Positions 1 through 7,529 are shown, counted from the first letter of the stretch. The stretch: 10,591 nt of DNA from Trebouxia sp. TZW2008 (GCA_002118135.1 BDIU01000448.1:1-10591), one strand, 5' to 3'. A program made the numbers and translations. Notes: generated from the sequence alone by a model not told the origin.

Positions 1-408
1 TTCCCTTGCGTTTCTGTGACGTTGTTGCAGTGTCTTGGGGGCTACAGACTGCTGCTGCAGTGCGTGGGCTTGACTGAGACCTGACAAGTAGGTGGCTTGG
101 CAGGTGGCAGGGTCCATGGTGGCTGTCTGAGGGGCTGCCACTGATGATTCGTGATGAACATGCCAGTGATTGAAGTTTAGCAGGGTTTAGGGTTTGGCTT
201 TGCACTTGCATGGTTGACTGAAAGAGCCAACATTTTGACTTTAACAGCTGCAATAGTGCACATCATCAACACATGACTGCCATCAACAGTGACAAAAGAG
301 CAGCTTTCAATTGAAACTATTTTGATACCTGTTTGATTCATTGAACCAGCACCGTGCCAGTGCCAGCTGTGACACCATGTGCGCTGAGCGTGCTGATTCT
401 TGATTCAG
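1..408. other. Upstream or intronic stretch, no exon found
   Basis: All three forward frames contain stops, and no open stretch with matching splice sites could be assigned. A pyrimidine-rich tract ending in CAG at 30 and a GTAGGT donor at 88 bracket a short segment, but every frame in it is closed. This may be intron or 5' flank of the multi-exon gene that follows. The first exon and start codon of that gene were not identified. Confidence 0.5.
182..195 (+). promoter_or_regulatory. Telomere-like (TTTAGGG)2 motif
   Basis: The sequence AGGGTTTAGGGTTT is two units of the plant and green-algal telomere repeat. In land-plant promoters the reverse form AAACCCTA is the telo-box. Here it could be such an element upstream of the gene or a small interstitial telomere scar. 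Its function is inferred only. Confidence 0.4.
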
Positions 409-600
409 GTGATTCCACCAGAGGCAATGAGGCTAGTCAAAGCAACAGCTGTGGCCATCCTGGAGGCGTCCAAGGAGGCAAAGACATTTGTCAAGACTGT
501 ATACTGAGCATGCTGCTTCTTGATTCAGGCGCCTGCACCACAGGCAATGAGGCTTCTGCATGCAACAGCAGTGGCCGTCCTGGAGGCGTCCAAGGAGGCA
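383..600 (+). repeat. 120-bp tandem duplication of an exon with its acceptor
   Basis: Two diverged copies lie exactly 120 bp apart. The last 19 bases (GGAGGCGTCCAAGGAGGCA) are identical at 462-480 and 582-600, and similarity extends left to about 383 and 503. Each copy carries the acceptor TTCTTGATTCAG followed by an exon beginning at 409 or 529. The duplication therefore copied a 3' splice site plus the start of an exon. Confidence 0.85.
409..498 (+). CDS. Possible duplicated exon of unknown gene (copy 1)
   Basis: This 90-base, 30-codon phase-0 exon candidate follows the acceptor TTGATTCAG (AG at 407-408) and ends before GTATAC at 499. It encodes an Ala/Lys-rich amphipathic helix with the core AMRLVKATAVAILEASKEAK, closely matching the start of the exon at 529. 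An in-frame stop at 394-396 shows that the frame must open by splicing. The space to the next acceptor is only 30 bases, too short for a normal intron. Copies 1 and 2 may therefore be alternatives rather than consecutive exons, or copy 1 may be a relic. Confidence 0.5.
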
Positions 601-819
601 AGCGCCCCCATTGAGACTGGCCCAAAGGAGGAGCCCAAAGGGCAACATGCGGTCAATGCCAAACTTACAGACGGTGTGGAGTCACAGCGGGCACCAAGCG
701 TGGACAAGGCAGAGAGCATCAACAGGACAACACACCGATTGACTGAATCAGATGCTCGCAACAGCAACCAGAGTGAAGCACCTGCTTTGGTTCAACAGCT
801 GCTCAACAGTGTTAGTGAG
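529..819 (+). CDS. Exon of large unknown Ala/Gln/Ser-rich protein
   Basis: This 97-codon phase-0 exon starts after TTCTTGATTCAG and ends at GAG before the donor GTACAT. It opens with an Ala-rich helix (AMRLLHATAVAVLEASKEAS). It then becomes polar and probably disordered, rich in Glu, Lys, Ser and Asn, and ends with a short Leu-containing helix (ALVQQLLNSVSE). No known domain is recognised. The helix loosely recalls a histone-fold helix, but one helix is not enough to claim it. The next exon in the same phase starts at 1238. Confidence 0.7.
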
Positions 820-1237
820 GTACATTTCAGCTACTTCATGGTGCTGTCAGCAGCCTTTGCTGTGTGTCGCTGTGTCAGGACTGCTTTATGAATGTCTAAT
901 TCTCAGATTTGCACAGCATCGCAGGTCTTCAATATAGCACTGCAATACTCATATATTATGATTCATTAGTAAACCAAGCTCTCATGGTACTGGCCAAGTT
1001 CATTCTTGTCAGTGCTGTAGCATCTGCTGCAAAGCTAATTCTGCATCCGTGCCATGCTTGCTCGTCTCTGATAAAGCATGACACACAACTTTTTGTGGCG
1101 ACAAACATGAACAGCATGTCGATCAGGGTTGATCGTGAAGCTGTTCTGTACCAGTTTACCTCATGTCAACCCTATATGGCGGCTGTGTTTGACATGTGAC
1201 TGTCCCATATTTGAGGGGTGTGTGTGCATTGCAACAG
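820..1237 (+). other. Intron, 418 bases
   Basis: The donor is GAG|GTACAT and the acceptor GCAACAG|GG. It joins two phase-0 exons. The forward open stretches inside (for example from 909) lack codon character and are treated as chance. Confidence 0.6.
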
Positions 1238-1600
1238 GGAATGGCTACACCAAGCATCAAAGAGCAAACACCAGTCAAGGGAGCCTCAGCTACATCATCC
1301 TCATCAAAAGATGGACAGGGGTCCCCGCTTGACAGTGGTGATGCTATGGCTGTGTGTGGTGGATCAAACAGCCCTACAGTGGTGTCGTGCACTGAGAGAC
1401 TTGACTCAGGAAAGAGTCTGCTCAGAGACTGTGCCACGCTCAGAGAAGCAGTGGCCTTGAGTCTTTTAGTGCCGGGACCCAGCCAAGGTAGTCTGGAAAC
1501 CATACAACAAGCCAAGCAGAAGACCCCCATCAAGAAGGGCATCATTGGTGTCACCCCTACTGCGTCACCACAGAAGGGCAAAGTCCTGATGCCAAATGAG
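1238..1600 (+). CDS. Exon of large unknown protein, Ser/Thr/Pro-rich
   Basis: This 121-codon phase-0 exon runs from the acceptor TTGCAACAG to GAG before GTAAAC. It encodes a low-complexity, Ser/Thr/Lys-rich region (PSIKEQTPVKGASATSSSS) typical of disordered nuclear proteins. It contains several short S/T-P sites and a basic patch, KQKTPIKKG, near its end. The final 87 bases, starting with AAGCAGAAGACCCCC at 1514, belong to a three-copy tandem repeat that continues into the next introns. No domain was recognised. Confidence 0.7.
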
Positions 1601-1688
1601 GTAAACCTTCATTCGCTGTGCACGTCTTTCCATCTGTGTTGTGGCATGCTGTGTCATGCACTGGACCTGAGCAGAAATTCCTCTCAAG

Positions 1689-1754
1689 ATTGACACAAAG
1701 AGTGTCACAACCACCTCATCGACAAAGACGAGCAAGGCTGAGATGTCAACTGAG
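1689..1754 (+). CDS. Small exon created within the tandem repeat (copy 2)
   Basis: This 22-codon phase-0 exon lies between the acceptor TTCCTCTCAAG and the donor GAG|GTAAGC. It encodes a Ser/Thr/Lys-rich peptide beginning IDTKSVTTTSS. It corresponds to the end of the preceding exon, from which it was duplicated. The intron before it is 1601-1688 (88 bases). The alternative acceptor GAGCAG at 1674 would give an 80-base, frame-breaking exon and is less likely. Confidence 0.55.
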
Positions 1755-1847
1755 GTAAGCGCTCAGACGCTGTGGGCGTCTGCCCATCTGTGCTGTGGCA
1801 TGCTGTATCATGCAATGCCCTAGACCAAGCAGAAGACCCCCTTCAAG

Positions 1848-1920
1848 ACAGGGACCAAAAATGTCTCATCCAGCTCCATCATCACAGAAGGCCAAAGCCC
1901 TGCAGTCATTGCGATGAGCA
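1848..1920 (+). pseudogene. Decayed third exon copy
   Basis: The third repeat unit keeps an acceptor-like CCCCTTCAAG and similarity to the exon ends of copies 1 and 2 (for example CACAGAAGGCCAAAGCCCTG). The position of the expected GAG|GTAA donor now reads GAG|CAGTC. The frame matching copy 1 runs into TGA at 1915-1917. It may be skipped, or spliced by a site I cannot see. Confidence 0.5.
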
Positions 1921-2552
1921 GTCAGCTGCTGTGTGCGTCCCTACATCTGCACTGAAGCACGAACTGTGTCATGTTGTATTCAGCTGTGACTGTGCTGAGA
2001 TTGCAAGACTTGATGTGTGTGATGGCAAGTTTTGTGTCGGACAGATAGGCGCTCATGTCAGAGCTGCGCATGACGCACAGCCTGATTGTTCATTGTAACA
2101 TGGTACAGCTGCAGCTTTGCACAGTATTCTTGGGCTGTGGTGTCTGATCGCAGGATTGTTATGGTGACTGGTACTCTCACGGCTGCAGCTGATCGCCTTT
2201 TGCCTGTTGCAATTGGAATGAGCACTGTCCCATTCTTGCATTCTTTGCTACAATATTGTGACCTAGATGGTCTGGTACAGTCATATCCTGGATTCAGTCA
2301 ACTGCCATGTGACTCTTGTGTAGTGCTGAAAGGACAAGCAGAAGTCTCATCAACGGGCCAGCAAACCCCTGTTCGAGTCTGGCAGCAGCTCAACAACATG
2401 GCTAGATTCTGCATATGACCTAACAAAGCATGATTTGTGTAGGTCCCCTGCTGCCGAAGTCAAGATGACCTGATGCTGCTGAACTTGGCCATGGTCCAGA
2501 TCTGGCCTTGGTTGAGATCATACCTATCTGACACCATGACAGCTTTTTGCAG
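1921..2552 (+). other. Mostly intronic stretch with one doubtful exon at 2333-2458
   Basis: No strong coding signal was found. One candidate phase-0 exon, 2333-2458, follows GCTGAAAG and reads as a Ser/Lys-rich peptide (start DKQKSHQRASKP) in the style of neighbouring exons. Its only phase-0 donor, GAA|GTCAAG, is weak. A long forward open stretch at 2086-2418 overlaps it in another frame and has no exon-like borders. Confidence 0.35.
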
Positions 2553-2951
2553 GGCGTGGCTTCATCCTTGGTGACAAAGTCAGCACCATTGAGGGATGTC
2601 ACTAACATCCTGACGAATGTGGCGAGTGACCTGGTAGTTGTGAAACATCTTGGGGAGCCTCAGTCAGGAGAGAGTCTGGCAACAGATTTTGCCCTGCCCT
2701 GTGAGGCAGCGGCCTCAGGCTCCCCAGGCCAACCCACCAGCCAGGACGCTTTGGCCCTGACTAATGAGCACAAAGGCAAAGCCAAGCTCAACGGAAAGGC
2801 CTCAGCAAGTGCCAAAAGGTGGATGGCGTGCCAGGCAGAAGAAGATGCACAGGCAGTGGTGCCTCACTCAGATGCACAGCAGGCAGAAGAAGATGCACAG
2901 GCAGTGGTGCCTCACTCAGATGCACAGCAGCTGATGCAGGAAGCTGTGCAT
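2553..2951 (+). CDS. Exon of large unknown protein, with duplicated Gln/Ala/Glu repeat
   Basis: This 133-codon phase-0 exon runs from the acceptor AGCTTTTTGCAG to CAT before the strong donor GTAAGT. The first 35 residues are Ser/Val/Leu-rich and could form helix (APLRDVTNILTNVASDLVVV). The middle is polar with a basic segment, NEHKGKAKLNGKASASAKR. The C-terminal part holds two identical 16-residue units starting QAEEDAQAVVPHSDAQ. No family is recognised. The strong splice sites and in-frame internal duplication support real coding. Confidence 0.8.
2832..2927 (+). repeat. Perfect 48-bp in-frame tandem duplication
   Basis: Bases 2832-2879 and 2880-2927 are identical. Each encodes 16 residues (QAEEDAQAVVPHSDAQ). 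Perfect identity, including third codon positions, implies a recent duplication and probably length variation between strains. Confidence 0.95.
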
Positions 2952-3303
2952 GTAAGTCTAGCTGCTGCCATGTATACCCTTGTTTGCCATGTGACCAGAC
3001 TACACTGATGGCATGACTACATTGTGACAGTGATACCTGTGTTGTTATGCAATGAGAGCGTATTCATTTGCTTTGATCATGCTGTTTGCCGCATCATTCA
3101 GCAAGGCACGCTGCGGCCTTCATCTCTTGTGCCAGCTGCTGATGCCAGCATCAATCTGCTTTTGTGCTGAAGGTACCTTACTGAAAGGTGGTTCTTACCA
3201 ACCACCTCATGTGTCACTGACTGCAAACGCATTGGGACTGTTCACACCTGATCACTGCCTGATGTGGTTGCTACACAAGCAGCTCAAAATGCCGTTACTG
3301 CAG
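2952..3303 (+). other. Intron, 352 bases
   Basis: The donor is CAT|GTAAGT and the acceptor GTTACTGCAG|GAG. The open frame continues upstream to 3052 and reads like a hydrophobic leader. The phase-0 splice fit and the change in composition at 3304 favour intron. Confidence 0.6.
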
Positions 3304-3855
3304 GAGGAGACAGTGACATCCTATACCAACTACAGCAACAAGGCCTTTGGGCAAAGGCAAGGAGAGGTGGCCAGACTCGAATCTGCTGCCACTGCATTGC
3401 TCTCTGCCTCAACTACCCAAAGCAGCCAGTTAGCAGAAGACCCCAAATGGGGCTTTGACCACATGCATGACAATGGGGTATCCTCGCCCTGTGACCCAAC
3501 AGCCTGGGATCAGGCAGAGCCACGCACAGCAGGGCTAGGCTCTGGGGAGAGTACTCAACAGGCTGAGCCAATACAGGCAGCCCCACCAATAGACATCAGC
3601 GACACACAGAGAGTACCAAACCAACAGATAGTCAGACATCACGGAGTGACTCATGACATTGCTGAGGCTGACGCCTTGTCAGCTACCCACCCGATGGGGG
3701 TGCCCAGTCAGACCCCGACCAGCAGCACCCTCGCTGAGCTGCCCCCCCTGATCAAGCATGGCAAGCAGACTACATCTGGTCAGGAGTCTGTTCACAGAGT
3801 CGTGCAGGACTCTGCACTTTGCCATGACGCTGACGACTGCATTATAAGCCCCAGG
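3304..3855 (+). CDS. Largest exon of unknown disordered protein
   Basis: This 184-codon phase-0 exon runs from acceptor TTACTGCAG to AGG before donor GTATGT. It begins with an acidic, helix-prone segment (EETVTSYTNYSNKAFGQRQG), followed by an Ala/Ser/Leu run (ARLESAATALLSAS). The rest is Pro/Ser/Thr/Gln-rich and almost certainly disordered. No catalytic motif, transmembrane helix or known domain is visible. An upstream extension of the same frame (3052-3303) contains hydrophobic residues but is more likely intron. The exon fits its neighbours in phase and style. Confidence 0.75.
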
Positions 3856-4261
3856 GTATGTACCCTGCCATAATCTTCGTTGTCATTCCTTGCTTTTGTT
3901 ACATTTGCAATGTGCGTTTTCACATACTGCTGTTGTATGCATTCATTGCTTAAGCCGACTTTCTGACACAGACTACATATGATTATATGGATGTTTCGAC
4001 GCTGAGAGTCAAACTCTTGGTGTTGCAAGTTTGTCACTTTTTGTGGTGTGTGTGGTGGTGCACTGCTTGCTCATTAACAGAAACAGTGCATGCTACAGCT
4101 GCTTGACTGTTTATGCATACAGCAATTGGTTTTAAAACTTACGCTGTTATCACCGTTCTTTTTGCCATTGTTGTCATCATAACCTTCAGTGTTACACTGT
4201 TCTTGTGAGCTGTTCAGGAGCCAAAGCTGTCAATGATGTGGTAAACGCAATCTACTTGCAG
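3856..4261 (+). other. Intron, 406 bases
   Basis: The donor is AGG|GTATGT and the acceptor CTACTTGCAG|GCT. It is T/G-rich, including a TGGTGTGTGTGGTGGTG run near 4043. No coding signal is seen. Confidence 0.65.
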
Positions 4262-4606
4262 GCTCTGCTGGACACCACAGATGAGGCTGGGCTGCTGCAT
4301 CAGGTGCTGCTAGCCGCCCGTGGGCATCTCAAGAAAGTGAGCTGGGAAGAGGGACATCTGCCACCAGCTATCCCATCTGGGCCCAGCATAGGGGCAGAGG
4401 GGGTGGGGTTACTCACCCCACCTGAGTCCAGCGAAGAAGCACAAGCATTGCAAGCAGTAGTGGTAGCCCCAGAGTCACAGGACATAGTAGAGTCCTCAGA
4501 GCTGTATTGCACCGCATACCCTACAAGCCGCCCTTTACTGGAGGAGTTTGGGCTCTACAGACACGGGGAGAGCGTTACTGGTCAAGAGGCAGAGGCTCAG
4601 CTGAGG
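4262..4606 (+). CDS. Exon of large unknown protein, helical then Pro/Glu-rich
   Basis: This 115-codon phase-0 exon lies between acceptor CTACTTGCAG and donor AGG|GTAAGC. It opens with a likely ordered helical segment (ALLDTTDEAGLLHQVLLAAR), one of the few ordered-looking parts of the protein. A Pro/Gly linker and a Glu/Ala-rich region follow (SSEEAQALQAVVVAPESQD). The segment ending LLEEFGLYRHGES could be a short motif. No family is recognised. Confidence 0.78.
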
Positions 4607-4630
4607 GTAAGCCCATTGACTTGAATCCAT

Positions 4631-4655
4631 GACCCCTTGCTTCACGCAAGGGGTC
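4631..4655 (+). repeat. Perfect 10-bp stem with 5-base loop in intron
   Basis: GACCCCTTGC, loop TTCAC, then GCAAGGGGTC. The perfect inverted repeat lies 24 bases downstream of the GTAAGC donor at 4607, so it would form a hairpin in the pre-mRNA close to the 5' splice site. Confidence 0.85.
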
Positions 4656-4794
4656 TTGATCAGACTTTGATACTGTTTGGAGGGTCGTGTTGTTGCGCAC
4701 ATTTGCATGGGGCATCATGTGCTCATCAGCATGCCAGGGCAACCCACTGGTGTGATGCAAATCAGCAAACATGCAGAACTTGCTGCAGCTGTCC

Positions 4795-4856
4795 GTCTGG
4801 ATGTGTCTGTCTGTCTGATGAGTGTATGTCTGTCTGTAGGTCTGTCTGGCTGTTTG
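4795..4856 (+). repeat. Imperfect (TCTG)n microsatellite in intron
   Basis: Interrupted runs of TCTG (TGTCTGTCTGTCTG, TGTCTGTCTG, GTCTGTCTGG) lie within the intron 4607-5002, with variants between them. It would be a polypyrimidine/GU-rich tract in the transcript. Confidence 0.8.
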
Positions 4857-5002
4857 TGCATTGGAGCCCCATTGCAGAGTTTTTGCTCAAAACCAGAACC
4901 TTAATCTGCCGTTGTCACTGTCTGCCACTGACAACAAGCATGCCTGGACCTGCCTGCCTGATTGTCAAGTGCTTACGTCGTATGGTGTGACCTCTGGTGC
5001 AG

Positions 5003-5149
5003 GACCTGATAGCGGAGTTGTGTGGTGCTGGGGAGTACGTTGTGTTCAGCAGGGAAGCAGTCAGGCAGGGCTTGCATGCCTTCCTCACCAAGAACCCACC
5101 CAAGAGCACTCCAGAAGCCCCCCAGCTCCCCTCCCAGAGCCTGTGCTGG
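5003..5149 (+). CDS. Exon of large unknown protein, short ordered segment
   Basis: This 49-codon phase-0 exon lies between acceptor CTCTGGTGCAG and donor TGG|GTAAGC. The first 30 residues look folded (DLIAELCGAGEYVVFSREAV, then RQGLHAFLTKNP), with alternating hydrophobic residues. A Pro-rich tail follows. Together with the helix at the start of the 4262 exon and the helices of the 5465 exon, it may form the only structured region of the protein. No family is recognised. Confidence 0.75.
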
Positions 5150-5464
5150 GTAAGCCATCAAGCTTGATGTGCAATGATACCCTCGGACTGAGCTTCATCA
5201 TCACAGCATGAGCATTTTGAACGCGTTTGCTTGTGTTTGAATGTACATTCAAAAAACAATCCACTGTCTAATTTGTGATGATGAGCCTGTTTTGCCATGC
5301 TGCATTGTAAAAACGCCATTTGCCACCTGCACTGTGCCGCATTTCGGCAATATGCAGTGTGTTGCTGTCGTTGTTGATGCAGCAGATGCCGTGTGTCCTG
5401 GTTTTGGCATGTGCTCACAGCAGCAAGTGATCTCTTCCATTGACTAGCCGCTTTGTTGTCGCAG
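5150..5464 (+). other. Intron, 315 bases
   Basis: The donor is TGG|GTAAGC and the acceptor TTGTCGCAG|GCC. Opposite-strand open stretches here have no exon-like borders. Confidence 0.7.
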
Positions 5465-5749
5465 GCCAGCACGTTACTGGGTACCTTAGTGGCCCAAGAG
5501 GTACTAGGAGAAGGTGAAGCAAACAGTATGCTGGAATCTGCTGTCACTGCGACGGGAGACGTTGGGGAATTGTTGGGAATTGAGGAGCAGGAGATGAGGG
5601 AGGATGCTGAGACAGCAATGTCTCAGCAGGTCCAGACCAGCAGAGAGCAGGCTAGGCAACTGCAGGCAGCGTCAACAGGAAGAGCAGTGCAAGCTGAGGC
5701 GGCTCAGCAGAGATTGGCCTTACAGCACGCAGAGCTGCTGAATTTTAAG
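5465..5749 (+). CDS. Exon of large unknown protein, coiled-coil-like
   Basis: This 95-codon phase-0 exon lies between acceptor TTTGTTGTCGCAG and donor AAG|GTGTGC. It is predicted by eye to be almost entirely helical. A short hydrophobic helix (ASTLLGTLVAQEVLGEGEAN) comes first. An acidic stretch and a long Gln/Ala/Glu/Arg segment follow (SREQARQLQAASTGRAVQAE) with heptad-like spacing, suggesting a coiled coil and self-association or partner binding. Confidence 0.8.
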
Positions 5750-6030
5750 GTGTGCTGCCTTCTGCTGTGTGCTTCATTTTTGGTGTCTGTTCAATGGTAA
5801 CACAATCAGGGGAAAACAGCACTCTGTGCTGCAAGGCGCAAATGACAAAGCTTTGTCGGCATGAAACAAAACATTGTCAAAGAGTCTACATTGGACGGCA
5901 TCATTATGATCGCCACTGTGAGTGAAGCAGCCAGGCTTTGCATGTCGTAAGCATTGCACACAGCATATAGTACATTGCTGTGCCTGCGTTACATAGAATG
6001 TAGCATGGCTGACGAGCTGTTAAATTGCAG
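5750..6030 (+). other. Last intron, 281 bases
   Basis: The donor is AAG|GTGTGC and the acceptor GTTAAATTGCAG|GCT. No coding signal is seen. Confidence 0.7.
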
Positions 6031-6156
6031 GCTATCACAGAGACCTCGAGCTATTCCCCTGTCAAAAGGCGCATGGTCAGGGTCAAGGCCAAGACAAAGC
6101 AGCATGGCACTGCTGAGGAGCTGAGACCGCTGCCCGCCAAGCAGACTGAAGGTTGA
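6031..6156 (+). CDS. Terminal exon with basic C-terminus
   Basis: This last exon has 41 codons plus TGA at 6154-6156, and is phase 0 after acceptor TTAAATTGCAG. It contains a strongly basic stretch, SPVKRRMVRVKAKTK, resembling a nuclear localisation signal or nucleic-acid-binding tail, and ends with ELRPLPAKQTEG. The stop closes the frame shared by all upstream exons, supporting one gene from before 529 to 6156. A nuclear role is inferred from the basic patch and the disordered body. Confidence 0.75.
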   Translation, partial: AITETSSYSPVKRRMVRVKAKTKQHGTAEELRPLPAKQTEG

Positions 6157-6331
6157 AATTGAGCGCTTGACCCCAGGAGGTTGAAGCAGGATTGGAGTGT
6201 TGCAGATTCCTCATTTGTACGCACAGCCTAGGCGTTTGAGCATGCCAATGCTGGAATCTCAAGCTCACCATCTTTTCCCTTGTTGGGTAGATACAACATG
6301 AGTCATTGTCATTAGCAGGATGGCTTAGCTT

Positions 6332-6336
6332 TGTAA
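6332..6336 (+). terminator. Candidate polyadenylation signal TGTAA
   Basis: TGTAA lies about 176 bases after the stop codon at 6154-6156. UGUAA is the usual polyadenylation signal in many green algae. A pentamer can occur by chance, so this is only a candidate. Confidence 0.4.
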
Positions 6337-6959
6337 ACTCTATGTGAGTGCAGTAGTTGTGATTCTCATCTGTCCAGCTGGATCCAGACACCATATTATC
6401 ACGAGTCATGTGTGATGTGCATCAGAGAGACGTTGACTCAGATGTCCAAATATGTGCAAACGCTTGAATCTGGTTGGATTTGTGTTGTGACATCGTGTTT
6501 AACAGCGCTCTGGTCTTCCCCTCAATTGCAAGCTGCACTGCATTGCATTGTCACTCACCTGATTGACAGTGTTGGTCGTCTTGCCAATCTAGCTTGAACC
6601 TCTGCAAGACTGCTAAAATGACTTTGATGCAGCGCTGCACCGTAAGTCGCCTCATGCAGAGGGAAGCCTACGCTGTTTGAGCTGTGCTACACGTCAGTCT
6701 GTCATGCAGCCCTTCTGGCAAGACCCTCTATTTCCGTCGAATTCAGCCCTGACATATCAATAGCGCGTGGAGTGCACAGATGCAGCATAGAACGCCTGCA
6801 AGCATCTTGCTAATGGAACGATTTGTTGATTACAACAAGCATTGCAGAATTCATGCCATCTTCCTGGCATTGCCACATGACCAGCTCGAGCAGCATGACT
6901 GACATGCTTGCTCGCCTGCTGCAACTAAGAGAGGACATTCCCCCATAAATTTGCTCTCA
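6337..6959. other. Intergenic stretch, nothing recognised
   Basis: Open stretches on either strand are short, with no convincing splice borders or protein-like composition. CATAAATT at 6944-6951 is TATA-like and lies just before the CpG-dense patch. Confidence 0.5.
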
Positions 6960-6978
6960 GCCGATTTGCCAAATCGGC
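6960..6978. repeat. Perfect 19-bp palindrome
   Basis: GCCGATTTG, one base, then CAAATCGGC: 9-bp arms around a single C. Such symmetry fits a binding site for a dimeric DNA-binding protein. It opens the CpG-dense patch and lies just after a TATA-like CATAAATT. Confidence 0.85.
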
Positions 6979-7170
6979 GGAATGTACAGCCAGCCGGTTT
7001 ACGGAATTAGTCATCGTCAGCAACCGCAGCTTGCACGGAGCAGACCGCCGATCACGGAGTTCAGCTTGCGCGTAGCGTGTCCGTCAACGCAGCATGTCGT
7101 TGCATCATTGCAATGATAATCCAGTTGCGCTGGAAGCGAAGCTCCAATGTCGACCGCACGAGCGAGATAG
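6960..7170. promoter_or_regulatory. CpG-dense patch, possible promoter
   Basis: About 23 CG dinucleotides occur in roughly 210 bases, whereas neighbouring hundreds of bases hold only a few and are rich in TG and CA, the decay products of methylated CG. This suggests an unmethylated promoter-like island in otherwise methylated sequence, or recently inserted DNA. It precedes an ATG at 7094 and the recombinase fragment at 7428. Confidence 0.45.
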
Positions 7171-7236
7171 TCAAGCTTTGACTCGCGTGTTTTGCAACAG
7201 CAATCTGAACGTCTCCGTTTGTGCAGCTTGCATAAG
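7094..7236 (+). CDS. Doubtful first exon ahead of the recombinase
   Basis: An ATG at 7094 opens a 66-codon frame to 7294. A donor AAG|GTCGAT at 7237 would leave two bases (AG), which pair in phase with the single C left by the acceptor GATGCAG at 7426, giving a continuous frame into the recombinase exon. The donor is weak and the peptide (start MSLHHCNDNPVALEAK) matches nothing I know. It may be non-coding. Confidence 0.2.
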
Positions 7237-7427
7237 GTCGATACATACAAATTTGCATAGTCATGAAGCGCAGCAGAGCCAAATCAAGGGATGATATCAT
7301 GGCGTTGATGCATGTAACTTAAATTGGAGATGACGCTGTTCCTCTGCAACAAGACACTGAAATGTGACAGGAGATTGCTGCTGATCGTTGAACGTTGCAT
7401 CCCACACACTAGTTGATGTGATGCAGC

Positions 7428-7529
7428 ATGAGCGCTCAGGACATCTGGCTGCGAAAATATCATGAACTCTGGGAGAAACTTGAGGAAAACACAAAGAGCT
7501 CATTCTGCACTGCTCTGTGGAAGTGGCTG
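7428..7529 (+). CDS. Tyrosine recombinase, N-terminal exon
   Basis: This 34-codon frame runs from ATG to the donor CTG|GTACAC (intron 7530-7594, 65 bases, acceptor TTGGATGCAG). The peptide starts MSAQDIWLRKYHELWEKLEE and ends FCTALWKWL. Joined to the next exon in phase 0 it gives WLAWCDNKAFDTV, the pattern of the core-binding (SAM-like) domain of tyrosine recombinases: a helix ending in a W..WC-type motif, then a G/N-x-D turn. The family is most like Crypton or DIRS recombinases. The start could instead lie in an upstream exon. Confidence 0.6.

Larger units (their letters stand above)
1514..1985 (+). repeat. Three-copy tandem repeat of about 155 bp spanning exon/intron borders
   Basis: Three diverged units begin at 1514, 1669 and 1827. 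The unit start is AAGCAGAAGACCCCCATCAAG at 1514-1534 and recurs at 1827-1847 with one mismatch; the middle copy is more diverged. The intron parts also match: CATCTG at 1631, 1785 and 1944, and TGTGGCATGCTGT in copies 1 and 2. In copy 1 the unit start is coding. In copies 2 and 3 the same bases sit where a 3' splice site is needed. Confidence 0.8.

Noticed and set aside
409..600. Histone-fold domain in the duplicated Ala-rich helix
   Set aside because: Only one helix resembles it; the strap loops and other helices are missing.
909..1199. 96-codon forward ORF
   Set aside because: It lies between well-fitting phase-0 splice sites (820 and 1237), has hydrophobic chance-like composition, and has no exon borders of its own.
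2086..2418. 110-codon forward ORF
   Set aside because: No splice borders in phase with the neighbours; composition unlike the other exons of the gene.
3052..3303. Hydrophobic N-terminal extension of the 3304 exon, resembling a signal peptide
   Set aside because: The acceptor GTTACTGCAG at 3303 fits phase 0, and composition changes sharply there. The hydrophobic text is best explained as intron.
5158..5547. 129-codon reverse ORF
   Set aside because: It overlaps the intron and exon of the + strand gene and has no recognisable protein character.
6083..6409. 108-codon reverse ORF over the end of the main gene
   Set aside because: Shadow of the terminal exon and 3' region; no splice or protein support.
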